Assembly (NCBI RefSeq): GCF_040412425.1
Contig: NC_089777.1
Location: 34,797,537-34,861,536, forward strand
Reading direction: 5' to 3'
DNA length: 64,000 bases
DNA from: Macrobrachium rosenbergii
Taxonomy: Eukaryota; Arthropoda; Malacostraca; Decapoda; Palaemonidae
In this document: piece by piece, positions 47,377-58,085 of the stretch
Position numbering within the stretch: the first letter of the stretch is position 1
Layout: every line of letters starts with the position of its first letter
Position numbers and translations under genes: made by a program
Notes under the pieces: model-generated
The model's input: the letters and a program-made list of their open reading frames with translations, nothing else
Database searches by the model: none
Told to the model about the DNA's origin: nothing

Positions 47377-47943
47377 AATCTAAATCTCTTTTCACGGCCG
47401 GTAAGAACTTCAGTTACGATCGCTCTGGTGTGATTGGTTGGAAAGAGGAGGAAGTATTTGCATCTTGTATGATCTTAGCATTTTGGTTGGTTGTCCTCGA
47501 ATTGTACCCAACCAATTAAGATTTAGCTATGATGGGCTTGGTGGAAGCCACTCCCTCATATACTTCGTTCGTTGATCATGCACGGCCATTCATTGATCCC
47601 CATCTTCCCCCCCGACACACACACACACACTAACGTGTCACGTTTCGCCTGTTGTCCATTAATGGCTTTGACACCATTCTGTGTTACCCATCAGTGTTTG
47701 TTGTCCTCTTATTTTGTGTCGGGGTAGGGGTGGGGATGAGGCTATTAGGCCTATGCCCTGTCCCATGGATGCTCAAGGTGTTCGTGTGCCGATGTCGTGT
47801 AGCCTCTTCAAGGTTCAGTGATGTTTCCTTCCTTTCTCCCGCAGCCATGCTCCGGAATTCTGTCTTCTGCTTTTACTAGCATTTTAACCCTCTGTCCTGT
47901 AAGAGGGCGAAAGTCGGTTCTAGATATTTTGAATCCCAGAACT
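47156..47943. other. Non-coding stretch with poly-T
   Basis: No gene recognised. A CT run leads into a T tract at 47341-47372, which may mark the poly-A tail of a minus-strand retroinsertion, though none was recognised. A good acceptor-like site (ttccttcctttctcccgcag) ends at 47843, but the following sequence has stops and no donor. Confidence 0.45.
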
Positions 47944-50192
47944 TGACCCCGGTAACTTCACTCCCGGTGAACCGAAATCCGGTTCCGTTGACACCCGGTA
48001 ATTTGACAGCCAAAATAAACAAATAGCCAATTTAAGGAAGGATATTTTTTTTAAAATAGCTTAGAGCTATTACCTTATTTAGGAGATGGAAATGACGTAA
48101 TTCGATTGTTTCGGAAGTTGAAGACTTAGTTTACATTTTATTTCAATTGAAGTGTATAAGTAACATTTAGCAGTTGCATCAGAGCTCCTGGCCGTTTAAA
48201 GACATTTTTTTATAGCCATGTCTCGTACCATTCAGAGCACCCGTGGTGGAAAGAAACTCTTAGATGACTTAAATTACATATACGAAAGGTAGGAAACAAA
48301 CGCTGATGGGTCAAAAATTTATTGGAAGTGTGAAGTGAAGACTTACAAAGCACGCCTGTAATGTATGTAGGCGTGCTTTGCAACTCTTCACTTCACACTC
48401 CTAATAAAATGTTGACCAATCAGCGTTTGTTTTCTGCCTTTCGTAAATGTAATTTAAGTCATAAGAGTTTCTTTCCACCACGGGTGCTCTGAATGGTACG
48501 AGACATGGCTATAAAAATTGTCTTTAAACAGCCAGGAGCTCTGATGCAACTGCTAAATGTTACTTATACACTTCAATTGAAATAAAATGTAAACTAAGCC
48601 TTCAACTTGCGAAACAATCGAATTACGTCATTTCCATCTCCTAAATAAGGTAATTGCCTTAAGCTATTTCAGAAAATATCCTTCCTGGTTTTTGTTTAAT
48701 TTGGGTGTCAAATTACCGGGTGTTGACGAAACCGGATTTCAGTTCACCGGGAATCAAAATACCGGGAGTGAAATTACCGTTGTTTATTTTGGGTGTCAAA
48801 GTACCGGGTGTTGACGAAACCGGATTTCAGTTCACCGGGAATCAAAATACCGGGAGTGAAATTACCGTTGTTTATTTTGGGTGTCAAAGTACCTGGTGTT
48901 GACGAAACCGGATTTCAGTTCACTGGGAATCAAAATACCGGGAGTGAAATTACCGTTGTTTATTTTGGGTGTCAAAGTACCGGGTGTTGACGAAACCGGA
49001 TTTCAGTTCACCGGGAATCAAAATACCGGGAGTGAAATTACCGTTGTTTATTTTGGGTGTCAAAGTACCGGGTGTTGACGAAACCGGATTTCAGTTCACT
49101 GGGAATCAAAATACCGGGAGTGAAATTACCGTTGTTTATTTTGGGTGTCAAAGTGCCGGGTGTTGACGAAACCGGATTTCAGTTCACCGGGAATCAAAAT
49201 ACCGGGAGTGAAATTACCGTTGTTTATTTTGGGTGTCAAAGTACCGGGTGTTGACGAAACCGGATTTCAGTTCACTGGGAATCAAAATACCGGGAGTGAA
49301 ATTACCGTTGTTTATTTTGGGTGTCAAAGTACCGGTGTTGACGAAACCGGATTTCAGTTCACCGGGAATCAAAATACCGGGAGTGAAATTACCGTTGTTT
49401 ATTTTGGGTGTCAAAGTACCGGGTGTTGACGAAACCGGATTTCAGTTCACTGGGAATCAAAATACCGGGAGTGAAATTCCCGTTGTTTATTTTGGGTGTC
49501 AAAGTACCGGGTGTTGACGAAACCGGATTTCAGTTCACCGGGAATCAAAATACCGGGAGTGAAATTACCGTTGTTTATTTTGGGTGTCAAAGTACCGGGT
49601 GTTGACGAAACCGGATTTCAGTTCACCGGGAATCAAAATACCGGGAGTGAAATTACCGTTGTTTATTTTGGGTGTCAAAGTACCGGGTGTTGACGAAACC
49701 GGATTTCAGTTCACCGGGAATCAAAATACCGGGAGTGAAATTACCGTTGTTTATTTTGGGTGTCAAAGTACCGGGTGTTGACGAAACCGGATTTCAGTTC
49801 ACCGGGAATCAAAATACCGGGAGTGAAATTACCGTTGTTTATTTTGGGTGTCAAAGTACCGGGTGTTGACGAAACCGGATTTCAGTTCACTGGGAATCAA
49901 AATACCGGGAGTGAAATTACCGTTGTTTATTTTGGGTGTCAAAGTACCGGGTGTTGACGAAACCGGATTTCAGTTCACCGGGAATCAAAATACCGGGAGT
50001 GAAATTACCGTTGTTTATTTTGGGTGTCAAAGTACCGGGTGTTGACGAAACCGGATTTCAGTTCACCGGGAATCAAAATACCGGGAGTGAAATTACCGTT
50101 GTTTATTTTGGGTGTCAAAGTACCGGGTGTTGACGAAACCGGATTTCAGTTCACCGGGAATCAAAAGACTGGGAGTGAAATTACCGCGGTCC
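47944..50192. mobile_element. Foldback-type element: long palindrome plus 88-bp satellite
   Basis: The left arm (about 47944-48360) and the right arm (about 48370-48790) are near-perfect reverse complements around a centre at about 48365 (gcacgcct, an 11-base loop, aggcgtgc). Arms share, for example, ttaagtcat/atgactta blocks, ctcctggccgtttaaagaca against tgtctttaaacagccaggag, and the accgg-rich end. The left end carries one shortened copy of the 88-bp unit; the right end has 17. Left and right extremes match as gaccccggtaac and, inverted, gaccgcggtaa. Tandem subrepeats in long inverted ends are the hallmark of Drosophila FB foldback elements (established); homology is not implied. No protein is encoded. 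Confidence 0.75.
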
Positions 50193-50199
50193 AAAAAAC
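48705..50199 (+). repeat. 88-bp satellite array, 17 copies
   Basis: The unit starts with accgggtgttgacgaaaccg and includes tttcagttcac(c/t)gggaat, caaaataccgggagtg, aaattaccgttgtttatttt. Unit starts step by 88 bases from 48705 to 50112; the unit before 49408 is 87. The copies carrying cactggg (numbers 3, 5, 7, 9 and 14) alternate with caccggg copies from 3 to 10, which implies a 176-bp higher-order unit. The repeated 65-codon frames are artefacts of the array. Confidence 0.98.
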
Positions 50200-52055
50200 C
50201 AGGAGTCTACCTACCGGCCACCGCCAAAGTCTATTCCGTCTTGCACGGTAAAGACCTAACCCTCTCTCCCTCCCCCACCCACACCCCCACCCCATCTTCT
50301 CTTCGGCCCTAGGCTGGAAATTGTATGTAATACCTGTAGGGATTTACCTATTGCTTAGTAGGATTTTCCCTTCGACTGTGATTTTGAAATTTTGTTTCTG
50401 TCTTGGGTTAGAATAGCCCGCCTTTTCTGTCGTTCCTTCTCGTTTCCGAGTCTGTATATCGGAATTTATGGATGTCGCACTCTAGTACAAGCGGCAAATC
50501 AAAATTTAAGATGATAAAAATTAGCAGTCCATTTTTGGAGGGTGATGTAGCTGTGCTATTACCACTGTTAACAATACTCCTATCAGCGAAGGAGATGCTA
50601 GTGATGATTTAGGCCTTGAAACTATTAACAACTGTTGCGATTAGAATTATAGTAATAATGAACCCAGTTTTAGCAATATAACTGATAAAAATCTTACAGT
50701 CCTACATGACTTTTATTTCTTTAATAACTGGTTTACCCAATGGGAGATTCAGCCAGTCTTAATTCAAATCTTTATGAAAAACCTCCGAATCGTGTATCAA
50801 ATCATATCTATAGAGGAGTCAGAAACCGCCCTTTGCCGCTCATTACCGCGTAAGAATTAAAGATTTTAAATGCTAATTTCATGTTAATCTGTCCTAATGC
50901 TGCTGTGTTAACATGTCCTCATGTCAGCACGACCCTTCTTCATTGCAACGTCCCCCAAACTAGATTGTTCTGGAACGTCATTGTGTCACTGTGCTCTTGA
51001 AATTATTCTTATATATTTCGTCTTAAATTTTAGCCGTAAAGTATGTTAACTTTTACTTAACAGCTGGTCAAGTATTAGTTAGGCATGTTTTTCGCAATCA
51101 TGAACTTCGAACTTAAAAGTTTCGACCGGCAATTTTTAGGCGGTGCAATGTACTTGAAACGAACGTGTGCGTTACCACCTACAGCCCGAACAAAGTCGAT
51201 AAACGTCACCACTGACTCATGAGGGCTGGCTAATCTATGCAACGAATTTTCATGAATTACCTGAAGGTTTCGTCATTTCGTGATTGTTGTCGAGAGTTCG
51301 TTCGGTGTGCCGATTCCTGAAAAGCTTTTGAAAGGCTGCCAACTGAAGTCTAGTAGTCGACCAGTAAGAGTTCGTGAAACTGCCGCTAGTTGGCAGCACT
51401 GACAAGAACAAGTTAGATCAGTATACTATTCATAGAATAGCAGTACATATGCAAAATTCGAAAAAGCAGTGTATGGTCATCGCAAATCATCATCAAGTGA
51501 ATAATTATTGACTAAACTATTGCCTTTGTTTTTGTTGTTGTCGTTAGTAATGGAGATTTACAGAGGAATATAAGTACCAGAATTTTCCTAGTTACTCTAC
51601 TAGAATAGCAGAGGCACCATTTTGTAAGGCGGCCGTTACTATTCAACTCCGTGAATTATAAAATGTTTGTTCCCCGATCACCGCGTCTTGTTAATTTATT
51701 TCGTATTATATACATATACAGATAATATATTCCTAACGGTTGCTGTCGTTGTTTTCGTACTTTTTCTAATTACATTTGATTTGCATAAGTTTATTCGCTG
51801 TTATTATAAAACCCTAAGGAAATTTCCCTCTTCCCTAATACAAGGTCTAGAGAATATGCCCTATACTCTTGCCACGACGAATAGATCTCTATGGCGAGGC
51901 TTTTAAAGATCTGCCCTGTTGCCAGTTTTACGAAAACAGGCAACTGACACGTGTGTGACCTTTAAATGTCTTCGAGACAAACCCTGAGGCTATACTTATA
52001 AGATTTTTGGGGCTTTTGATTTCCAGGTACTTTAATCTCCTTCCTACTCCGCCCT

Positions 52056-52057
<2 letters not shown>
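50200..52057. other. Non-coding stretch
   Basis: No gene recognised. 51110-51420 is richer in G+C, with paired words such as ctgccaactgaag and gccgctagttggcagcactg, and lies about 3.5 kb upstream of the coiled-coil gene's exon. A promoter or untranslated exon there is possible but unproven. Confidence 0.4.

Positions 52058-52128
<71 letters not shown>
52058..52128. repeat. (CT)n microsatellite, followed by poly-T
   Basis: About 35 CT units, and a T tract at 52147-52173. Confidence 0.97.
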
Positions 52129-52131
<3 letters not shown>

Positions 52132-52142
52132 CTAAATCTTAC

Positions 52143-52176
<34 letters not shown>

Positions 52177-52503
52177 TATCACCTTATCTATTTTGTCAGT
52201 ACTTGTAGATAGATGTACATTTATCATTGTTACACAATTAGATACTTAAAAGTATTTAATTAATGCTATAGAAATAGGTGATATATTTCTTGTTCATATT
52301 TCGAATTACGAATTAAAATAAACTTCTTTGTCGCCTATATATTATCTACAACGAGGAGTGACGATCATCTTAAGTTTTAAAGGACTATTTTTTTTCGATC
52401 AAACTTTTTTTTCCACACCACCACTGAGGTAAAAGTCAAGGTGCGTTTTTTTCGAGAGAGAGGTTTCCCCTGTAGGCCTAATCCTCTCTTTTTTATATAT
52501 AAT

Positions 52504-53815
52504 TTATTCAGAAAGCTCGTCATCAGAGCTATCAGCTATGTTGATGACAAAACTGTCAACCAACTTGTCTACAGCCACATCTTGCCAGGCATCCTCTTTT
52601 TGAATTTTCTCTACGTGCTCCGCTGCATTCTTCCAGTTTTCCGCCGTGACATTGTTCAATGCTTCTTGCACAAAAATTTTAAGGTCTGCCAGTTTGAACG
52701 TATTCTTTTTCGCTATATAAGACTTCACTTGAGCCCATATGAGCTCAATAGGGTTGCATTGGCAATGGTACGGTGGTATACGTACTATCTTATGCCCTGC
52801 TTCAGCTGCAATTTCGTCAATCTTATACTTTTTTCCCATGTTATTAATACGTCGTTTAGCGAGTTCATACAGCTCAATTTTCAGCAAATCATCACTTGGC
52901 TGTTCGCCATTCTCTGTCAACCAATGCTTTGTTTTCTTTCTTCCAAGATGAGGTTGGATACTTTTCCTGTTGCATAGAATGGTATGATGCGTTGTCCATC
53001 ACGATTGCACAGTTGGGAGGGATGTTCGGTAGCAACTGATTTCTAAACCATTTTTCAAAAACTTCAGCATTCATCTGTTCATGGTAGTCCCCATCATTCC
53101 TAGCTTGAAAAACCAGTTCTGCATTGTTGACAAAACCGTCTTCTGTTCCTGCATGTAGAATTATCAATCGGCTTCCTTTACCGGTGGGAGGTTTTACCCC
53201 CGTAGCTTGCTGGGATGATAAGTCTGTCCAACACTTTTGAACAGTGTAATTTTGAGTGACCCAAGTTTCGTCGAGATCACGAATTTCTGCCCTGACTCCT
53301 TGCGACGCTTCATCTCTCAAAAATCTTGACCGAGCTACAGTTACATCTCGCCTTTCCAAGAGAAATTTACGCCCATCAACCTTCTTAAATCTGAATCCTA
53401 TCTTCATGAGAACCTTACGAAGGGATTCACGGCAGCCATTAAAAGATATTCTTTCTTTTAATTCCTCTTTTATCAAGTCCAGAGTTGGAATTTCCTGTCT
53501 TTCATGAAAGGACAGAACTGCCCTTCTAATGACGCATGTGTCAAAATCATCCAAAGCAGTGGCGGTTGCAGGTCGAGATTTTTTCGGTGACGAAAATACA
53601 GGCTGTTCATGCTCAGAGTCTGCCCACCATTCTTCATTTAATTTGCTGCAGACTCTTTTAACTGTACTCTCGCTGAAACCTGTTGCAGCAGCTGTCCGAG
53701 CGAGAGCTTTTTTATGGGATAACATAGGCCCTCCATTCGCCTTTTCATCTTGAAAATACCTATTTACTTTGTAGACGATTGCCTTTTCTCGGCTGTGAAG
53801 ATGATGTCTATCCAT
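52504..53815 (-). pseudogene. Tc1/mariner-superfamily transposase, DD82E spacing, one frameshift
   Basis: On the minus strand the first frame covers residues 1-307 from the ATG at 53815. It has an N-terminal helix-turn-helix region (ALARTAAATGFSESTVKRVC, a winged-helix second part RESLRKVLMKIGFRFKKVDG) and the DDE_3-type core: LDETWVTQ (first Asp), AIVMDNASYH (second Asp, codon 52994-52996). A single-base frame change near 52940-52955 joins to a second frame with HWLTENGEQP, ELYELAKRR and PPYHCQCNPIELIWAQVK (Glu codon 52744-52746), ending in an acidic tail at 52504. There are 247 bases between the Asp and Glu codons, that is 82 codons plus one base. DD82E is, to my memory, the signature of the Sailor group. 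No terminal inverted repeats were found by eye. Confidence 0.85.
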
Positions 53816-54950
53816 GTCTGTGAGATGACCAGGAATGACTTCTTGTAAGTCGGTGTCAAAGTCAGTCTACCCTTCAGTCAGGCCAAAACGTTGTTGCTAT
53901 ATCGTATTCAAGCAATATTTAGTCATTGTTTTCAATCTATTATTTTTCAGAGAGAGAGACAGAGATCTGTCTGTATACGAATGTTTATTTTCTCTTGCCA
54001 AACTTACTGTTATGCTTTATTTCATATTTCCTTGCTTACCAATTTATTCTTTACCTACGATGTTAAGAAATCAAGGTATATGTAGAAACGAGAAATGCCT
54101 CCAGACATAATATACCGTGATGACCGTGACCACCGAAAGTGCTCCCTAGAGAAAATCTAAGCTGCTTATCCGTGGATTTAAACGCATGTGGATCCGTGTG
54201 TGAAGTACTGGCAACACCACCAAAATGAGATGCCATATTGATAGAAAATCTGGTTCCGTTTCTTGTAATTGCTTAAAAAAATATTATCAATCGTGAACCT
54301 ATGTAATAGACTTGGAATTCTGCGTAACGAAAAAGGTTTTATTTGATATCTGTAATGGGAGAAATGATTTTATCTCGCTGTTGTTGTTATACATTTGGCA
54401 GATATGCCTTACCTGTGAAGACCCAAACAACCCCGCCAGAGAGATCTAAACATTTTAGAAAGAGTATAGTAGTCATTTGAACATTATATGATTGGGAGAA
54501 ATGTTGTAATTGGATAGTCAGTTCATGTTTAACACTATTTAAACTCACACACACACAATCGTTGCAAATATAGTTTTTGACCGAAACATGGAGCTTCCGC
54601 AAACTAGCCTTAATTCTCTACCATATTAGTCATTTCACAATATACTATAGTAAAAAAAAAGCTGTAACCCTTAAGGAATGAAACTTAAATAGAAGCTTTA
54701 CGAGCACCATTGTTATTGTTATTCAAAATCGTTTTGGCGATGCTAGGTTTGACTTCGTTCGACTACATAGAAATTTAATTACTTTATTTTTGTGAGCCCA
54801 GTACCTTTGTTTCGTAAATTATACCACTCACCGGTGTTGACATGCTCGTGATTCAGTGTATGATGTGCTGCAATGCAGTTTGTATCGATAGTTGGTTGTA
54901 TAATTAACTTCTGTTAAACTCCATATTATCATATTTCTCCTCTTTTTCAG
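53816..54950. other. Non-coding stretch, probable intron
   Basis: No gene or element recognised. It ends in a strong acceptor, tttctcctctttttcag, at 54950. Confidence 0.5.
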
Positions 54951-55830
54951 GCACAGCGGCAAGGAACTAGTTGAGGACTGTTAAAGGAGTAGTCTACAAA
55001 GAAAGATTATTTTAAGAATCGTTTGCTGTGTTCAGAGTAGGTTATACCCATTCTGTAACATTTGCCAGAAGACACTCGTCATAAGCCACTTGAAGGATGG
55101 TCGCTGAAAGTCCGGAAGCCATTGTGGAAAGGTCGCTCGTTGCCATACCGACAACTGGAAGTGACAGAGCTGCCAAGCCCTTTGTTATGGATTTGGGAAA
55201 CTTATCCACTGAAGCGTCGTCGGTCGCTATTGACCCGACTGTTCCGTCTCCTGAGAAATTTCCGCTTCTTGAACAATTTGGGTATAAAGGAAGCAAGTCA
55301 AGACCAACGGGTCCACCGAAAGTGAACTTGAAACCACAAGGGCCCCGGATAGTTAGCTTAAAGCCTGGGGACGTAAAATTCGTTGTTGTCAAGGGGGTCA
55401 AGCGCCTGACGCCACCCGGCTCTGTCCAGGTTCAAGCCCCCGTTTTGCAGTCTGCCATGAACCAACTCTTGGAGGAGCGCGACCGGCTGATGCGAGAGAA
55501 CAGTGGTCTCGCCAGGAAACTGGTGCAGTTTGAGAGGCTGCTCCAGAGGAAGAAGGCCTTGGGCTCATGTTCTTAAGAGACTTTATATGATGAATGGCAT
55601 CACAGTGTACCAAGACTGTGAATGCGAGTTCATCAGATGCTGAGTGATTACATTCTAGAGGCACTGTTTTTCCACAATTGTATGATTAGTAGTTTGGCCA
55701 TAAATATCGCTACAGAAACAGATGAGCCTAAATAATGGCTTATAATTGAAAAATCAGAATAAATTAGATTCAGAATAGATGTATGCATTACAATTAATGC
55801 ATATGAAATAAAGTCATGGGATTGAGTTGT
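54951..55830 (+). other. Probable terminal exon of a host gene
   Basis: A pyrimidine-rich acceptor ends at 54950. Downstream are the 159-codon frame at 55097-55576 and two AATAAA signals, 55758-55763 and 55807-55812. G+C content rises against both flanks within 55080-55570. The exon start is not coding in frame with the main ORF: a TGA stands just before the ATG. Confidence 0.6.
55097..55576 (+). CDS. Probable host gene: 159-residue protein with C-terminal coiled coil
   Basis: The frame opens at an ATG with a good start context (gaaggatgg, A at -3, G at +4), six bases after an in-frame TGA, and ends at TAA 55574-55576. I do not recognise a family. Residues 1-60 are mixed, with Ser/Pro/Glu. 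Residues 60-115 are basic and proline-rich (SKSRPTGPPKVNLKPQ, KFVVVKGVKRLTPPG). Residues 118-153 form a strong amphipathic helix (NQLLEERDRLMRENSGLARK, VQFERLLQRKK) with Leu/Phe every seventh position, a likely dimerising coiled coil; there is no basic DNA-binding stretch directly before it. No signal peptide or membrane segment. Two other frames are also open over parts of the region, so coding status rests on composition, start context and the exon-like surroundings. Confidence 0.6.
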   Translation: MVAESPEAIVERSLVAIPTTGSDRAAKPFVMDLGNLSTEASSVAIDPTVPSPEKFPLLEQFGYKGSKSRPTGPPKVNLKPQGPRIVSLKPGDVKFVVVKGVKRLTPPGSVQVQAPVLQSAMNQLLEERDRLMRENSGLARKLVQFERLLQRKKALGSCS

Positions 55831-56509
55831 TCTCCAATTATTTTACAAGTTGATTTAATTTTATTTTCACGTATGGTATGTACTCTAATACTAATCTTTT
55901 TCAGTTAACGATTTTAGTAAGCGCTATTTTTCCTCCAATTTGTTATGTTTTGCAGTTTTCAGTTTTGTTGTCTTCCTTCTCACACAATCTTGTGATGTCA
56001 GACAACTTGCAAAATAACTTACTTAAATTACATCTCTGACAATCAGGCAGATTTTTTATAGAATATTTAGCTTTATGTTGTCAGATTGATGGAATTTTCA
56101 AATCTGCATCTGGAGCAAAAGCAAAAAAAAAAAATTACTGCAAATTGACTTTTCAATGCTTTATCTTATTATGGGTGCATTCAAGGTTTTTATAATCTTA
56201 CTTAAAATTTAATTAATATAACAATTAATTAAAACTTGTCTAGGCTATGTGGTATTCGTCCTTATCACGCTTGTTGCTATATATCTTACACTTTACTCAA
56301 GTTTTCTTTTGAAGCAAACCATTATACTCGGATAAATGAAGCTTCCAAAAGTCCATGTCCGTTCTTGCAGAATATACTATTTAAAGTTTTGGTTTTCACT
56401 TTGCCCATTGGTTAGGTTGGTTAATTGATATTCCGAGTCGGTCAGTATCACAAGAGCAGTAACCTACATTCACAGGGTGATGGGATCCTAATTAGGCTCT
56501 TTCCGCACC
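55831..56509. other. 3' flanking non-coding stretch
   Basis: AT-rich; no gene recognised. Confidence 0.5.
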
Positions 56510-56517
56510 AGTATAAC

Positions 56518-56799
56518 GACCTCCCTTCCTAAAGCACCCCCCCCCCCACGGAATGAGCCCATAACAAGTATCTCGTCAACTGTCAAAGGCTTCAGGACTT
56601 GAAGAAACAAGATGCACCTAGCCTGCGACACCTCTCACTACTTTCACCCTGTAACGGTATAATGAGCGTCTTTCCTAAAGCACCAGCCCCAAAAGAATGA
56701 GACCATGACAAGCATCTCGCCAACTGTTCAAAGTCCTCTTGACTTCCAGCAACAAGATGCACCTAACCTGTGAAAACTTTTGCCATTTTCACCCCGTCC
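56518..56799. repeat. Direct duplication, about 140-bp unit x2
   Basis: ttcctaaagcacc, aatgag, atctcg(t/c)caactgt, aacaagatgcacctaacctg-like and ttttcacccc phrases occur in the same order at about 56525-56652 and 56669-56799, well diverged. Confidence 0.85.
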
Positions 56800-57468
56800 C
56801 CCAAGACAGGTTTGGCTTCCAGTGGTAAGGTTACATAGAAATACTGTTAAGTCCTATGTATTTGCCAAAGATAATGTACTCCAAGGCAGTATAAAGCTAA
56901 AGTATCTGCTAGACCATAATGTAACTGTCATCTGATACCCGTCTAAGGGTTTAAGTGCTTCAAGGAGCCGCGTCACATGGCGGAACAGCTCTGTAAGTTA
57001 CGGTGGAAGACATTAGCATAATAACTAGAATTCCTTCCTGCTCACATTTGGATAAAAGTACACATATTAATTATGTTTATTTTTGGTATTGTATGTGGAT
57101 TTTTGGTATACATTACAACATTCACTGGAGTGTATGTTCTTTCATTTTATCCCTTATGCTTCCTGAATTTAGATCTTGAATGATAAAGTACATCAGAGGC
57201 TCCAGACCAACATAAATTTCAGCAACTAACAAAGAAACTGCACAGCTCACGTGAGATGAAAATGGACTGGAAGCAAACCAGATTTCGAAGAATACTCAAG
57301 ACTGAAAGGGCCAAGTTAAGATTGTGCTAAATTAAACCACAATTGGCGAATATACAGTAGAAGGCTGAAGAAGTAACCAAGTTTGAAGACTATACAAGAT
57401 TGATAAAAAGAAGATACTGAAGTCGGAAGCATACACGAGACTTAGAAAAATACAAGTTTGGAGAATAA

Positions 57469-57469
<1 letters not shown>
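56800..57469. other. Non-coding stretch
   Basis: No gene recognised. Confidence 0.5.

Positions 57470-57519
<50 letters not shown>
57470..57519. repeat. (ATT)n microsatellite
   Basis: About 16 units directly against the left terminal repeat of the Penelope-like element. A similar tract (59517-59558) lies beside the right one. Confidence 0.96.
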
Positions 57520-57624
57520 GAAAATAATGGCTGTTTCTACGGCATTCAGTTTATATAGTCTTCTCCATTCTTAATATCTTTTCATCAGCTTGTAGCTGGT
57601 GTATCAAGTTTCCAAAGGACATAA
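57520..57624 (-). repeat. Terminal repeat of Penelope-like element, left (inverted partner)
   Basis: Reverse-complemented it matches 59389-59494: ttggaaacttgatacaccag, ctac(a/c)(a/c)gctgatgaaaag, gagaagactatataaa and gaaacagc. Penelope-like elements often carry terminal repeats in direct or inverted orientation (established). Confidence 0.88.
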
Positions 57625-57817
57625 AAAATTTCCTTGTTATTTCAGTTTTATTACCTCTTGCGTTTCAGATGTGCCCTGGTGATTATTTTCAAAGAGTGAA
57701 TGGATTGATATGTAGTTACATGGGTATATACAGCAAGGGGGTGTTGGGGCTTGGGTACCCCTTACTGTGTAGGCTGGATTATAGATCGTCCAGATGATAA
57801 TGTCTCCGGTGTCCGGT

Positions 57818-57818
<1 letters not shown>

Positions 57819-57872
<54 letters not shown>

Positions 57873-57893
57873 GGTGATCGTCCAGATGATGAT

Positions 57894-57934
<41 letters not shown>
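57819..57934. repeat. Two (CT)n tracts with duplicated spacer
   Basis: CT tracts at about 57819-57868 and 57896-57934. The phrase atcgtccagatgat precedes each and tcggtg follows each, indicating a local duplication. Confidence 0.93.
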
Positions 57935-57937
<3 letters not shown>

Positions 57938-58085
57938 GGTGTCTGGTGTAGGCTGGTTTCTTAAATTTCTGTCTATGGTGGTAGGGAGGAACTCCGTTTC
58001 TTTCAGGTTGTTGATGCTTGGCAATTTTTTTTAAAATATTGAGTGCCTCGAGAAGACGTGTAGGCATCGGCGGCCGTTGCCTAGT

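Noticed and set aside
47843..47880. Exon after the strong acceptor ending at 47843
   Set aside because: The following frames close quickly and no donor follows.
48705..50312. Series of identical 65-residue proteins starting every 88 bases
   Set aside because: 88 is not a multiple of three, so each satellite unit generates the same overlapping chance frame.
55042..55401. 119-codon minus-strand ORF across the coiled-coil gene
   Set aside because: It is antisense to the better supported plus-strand frame and shows no domain.
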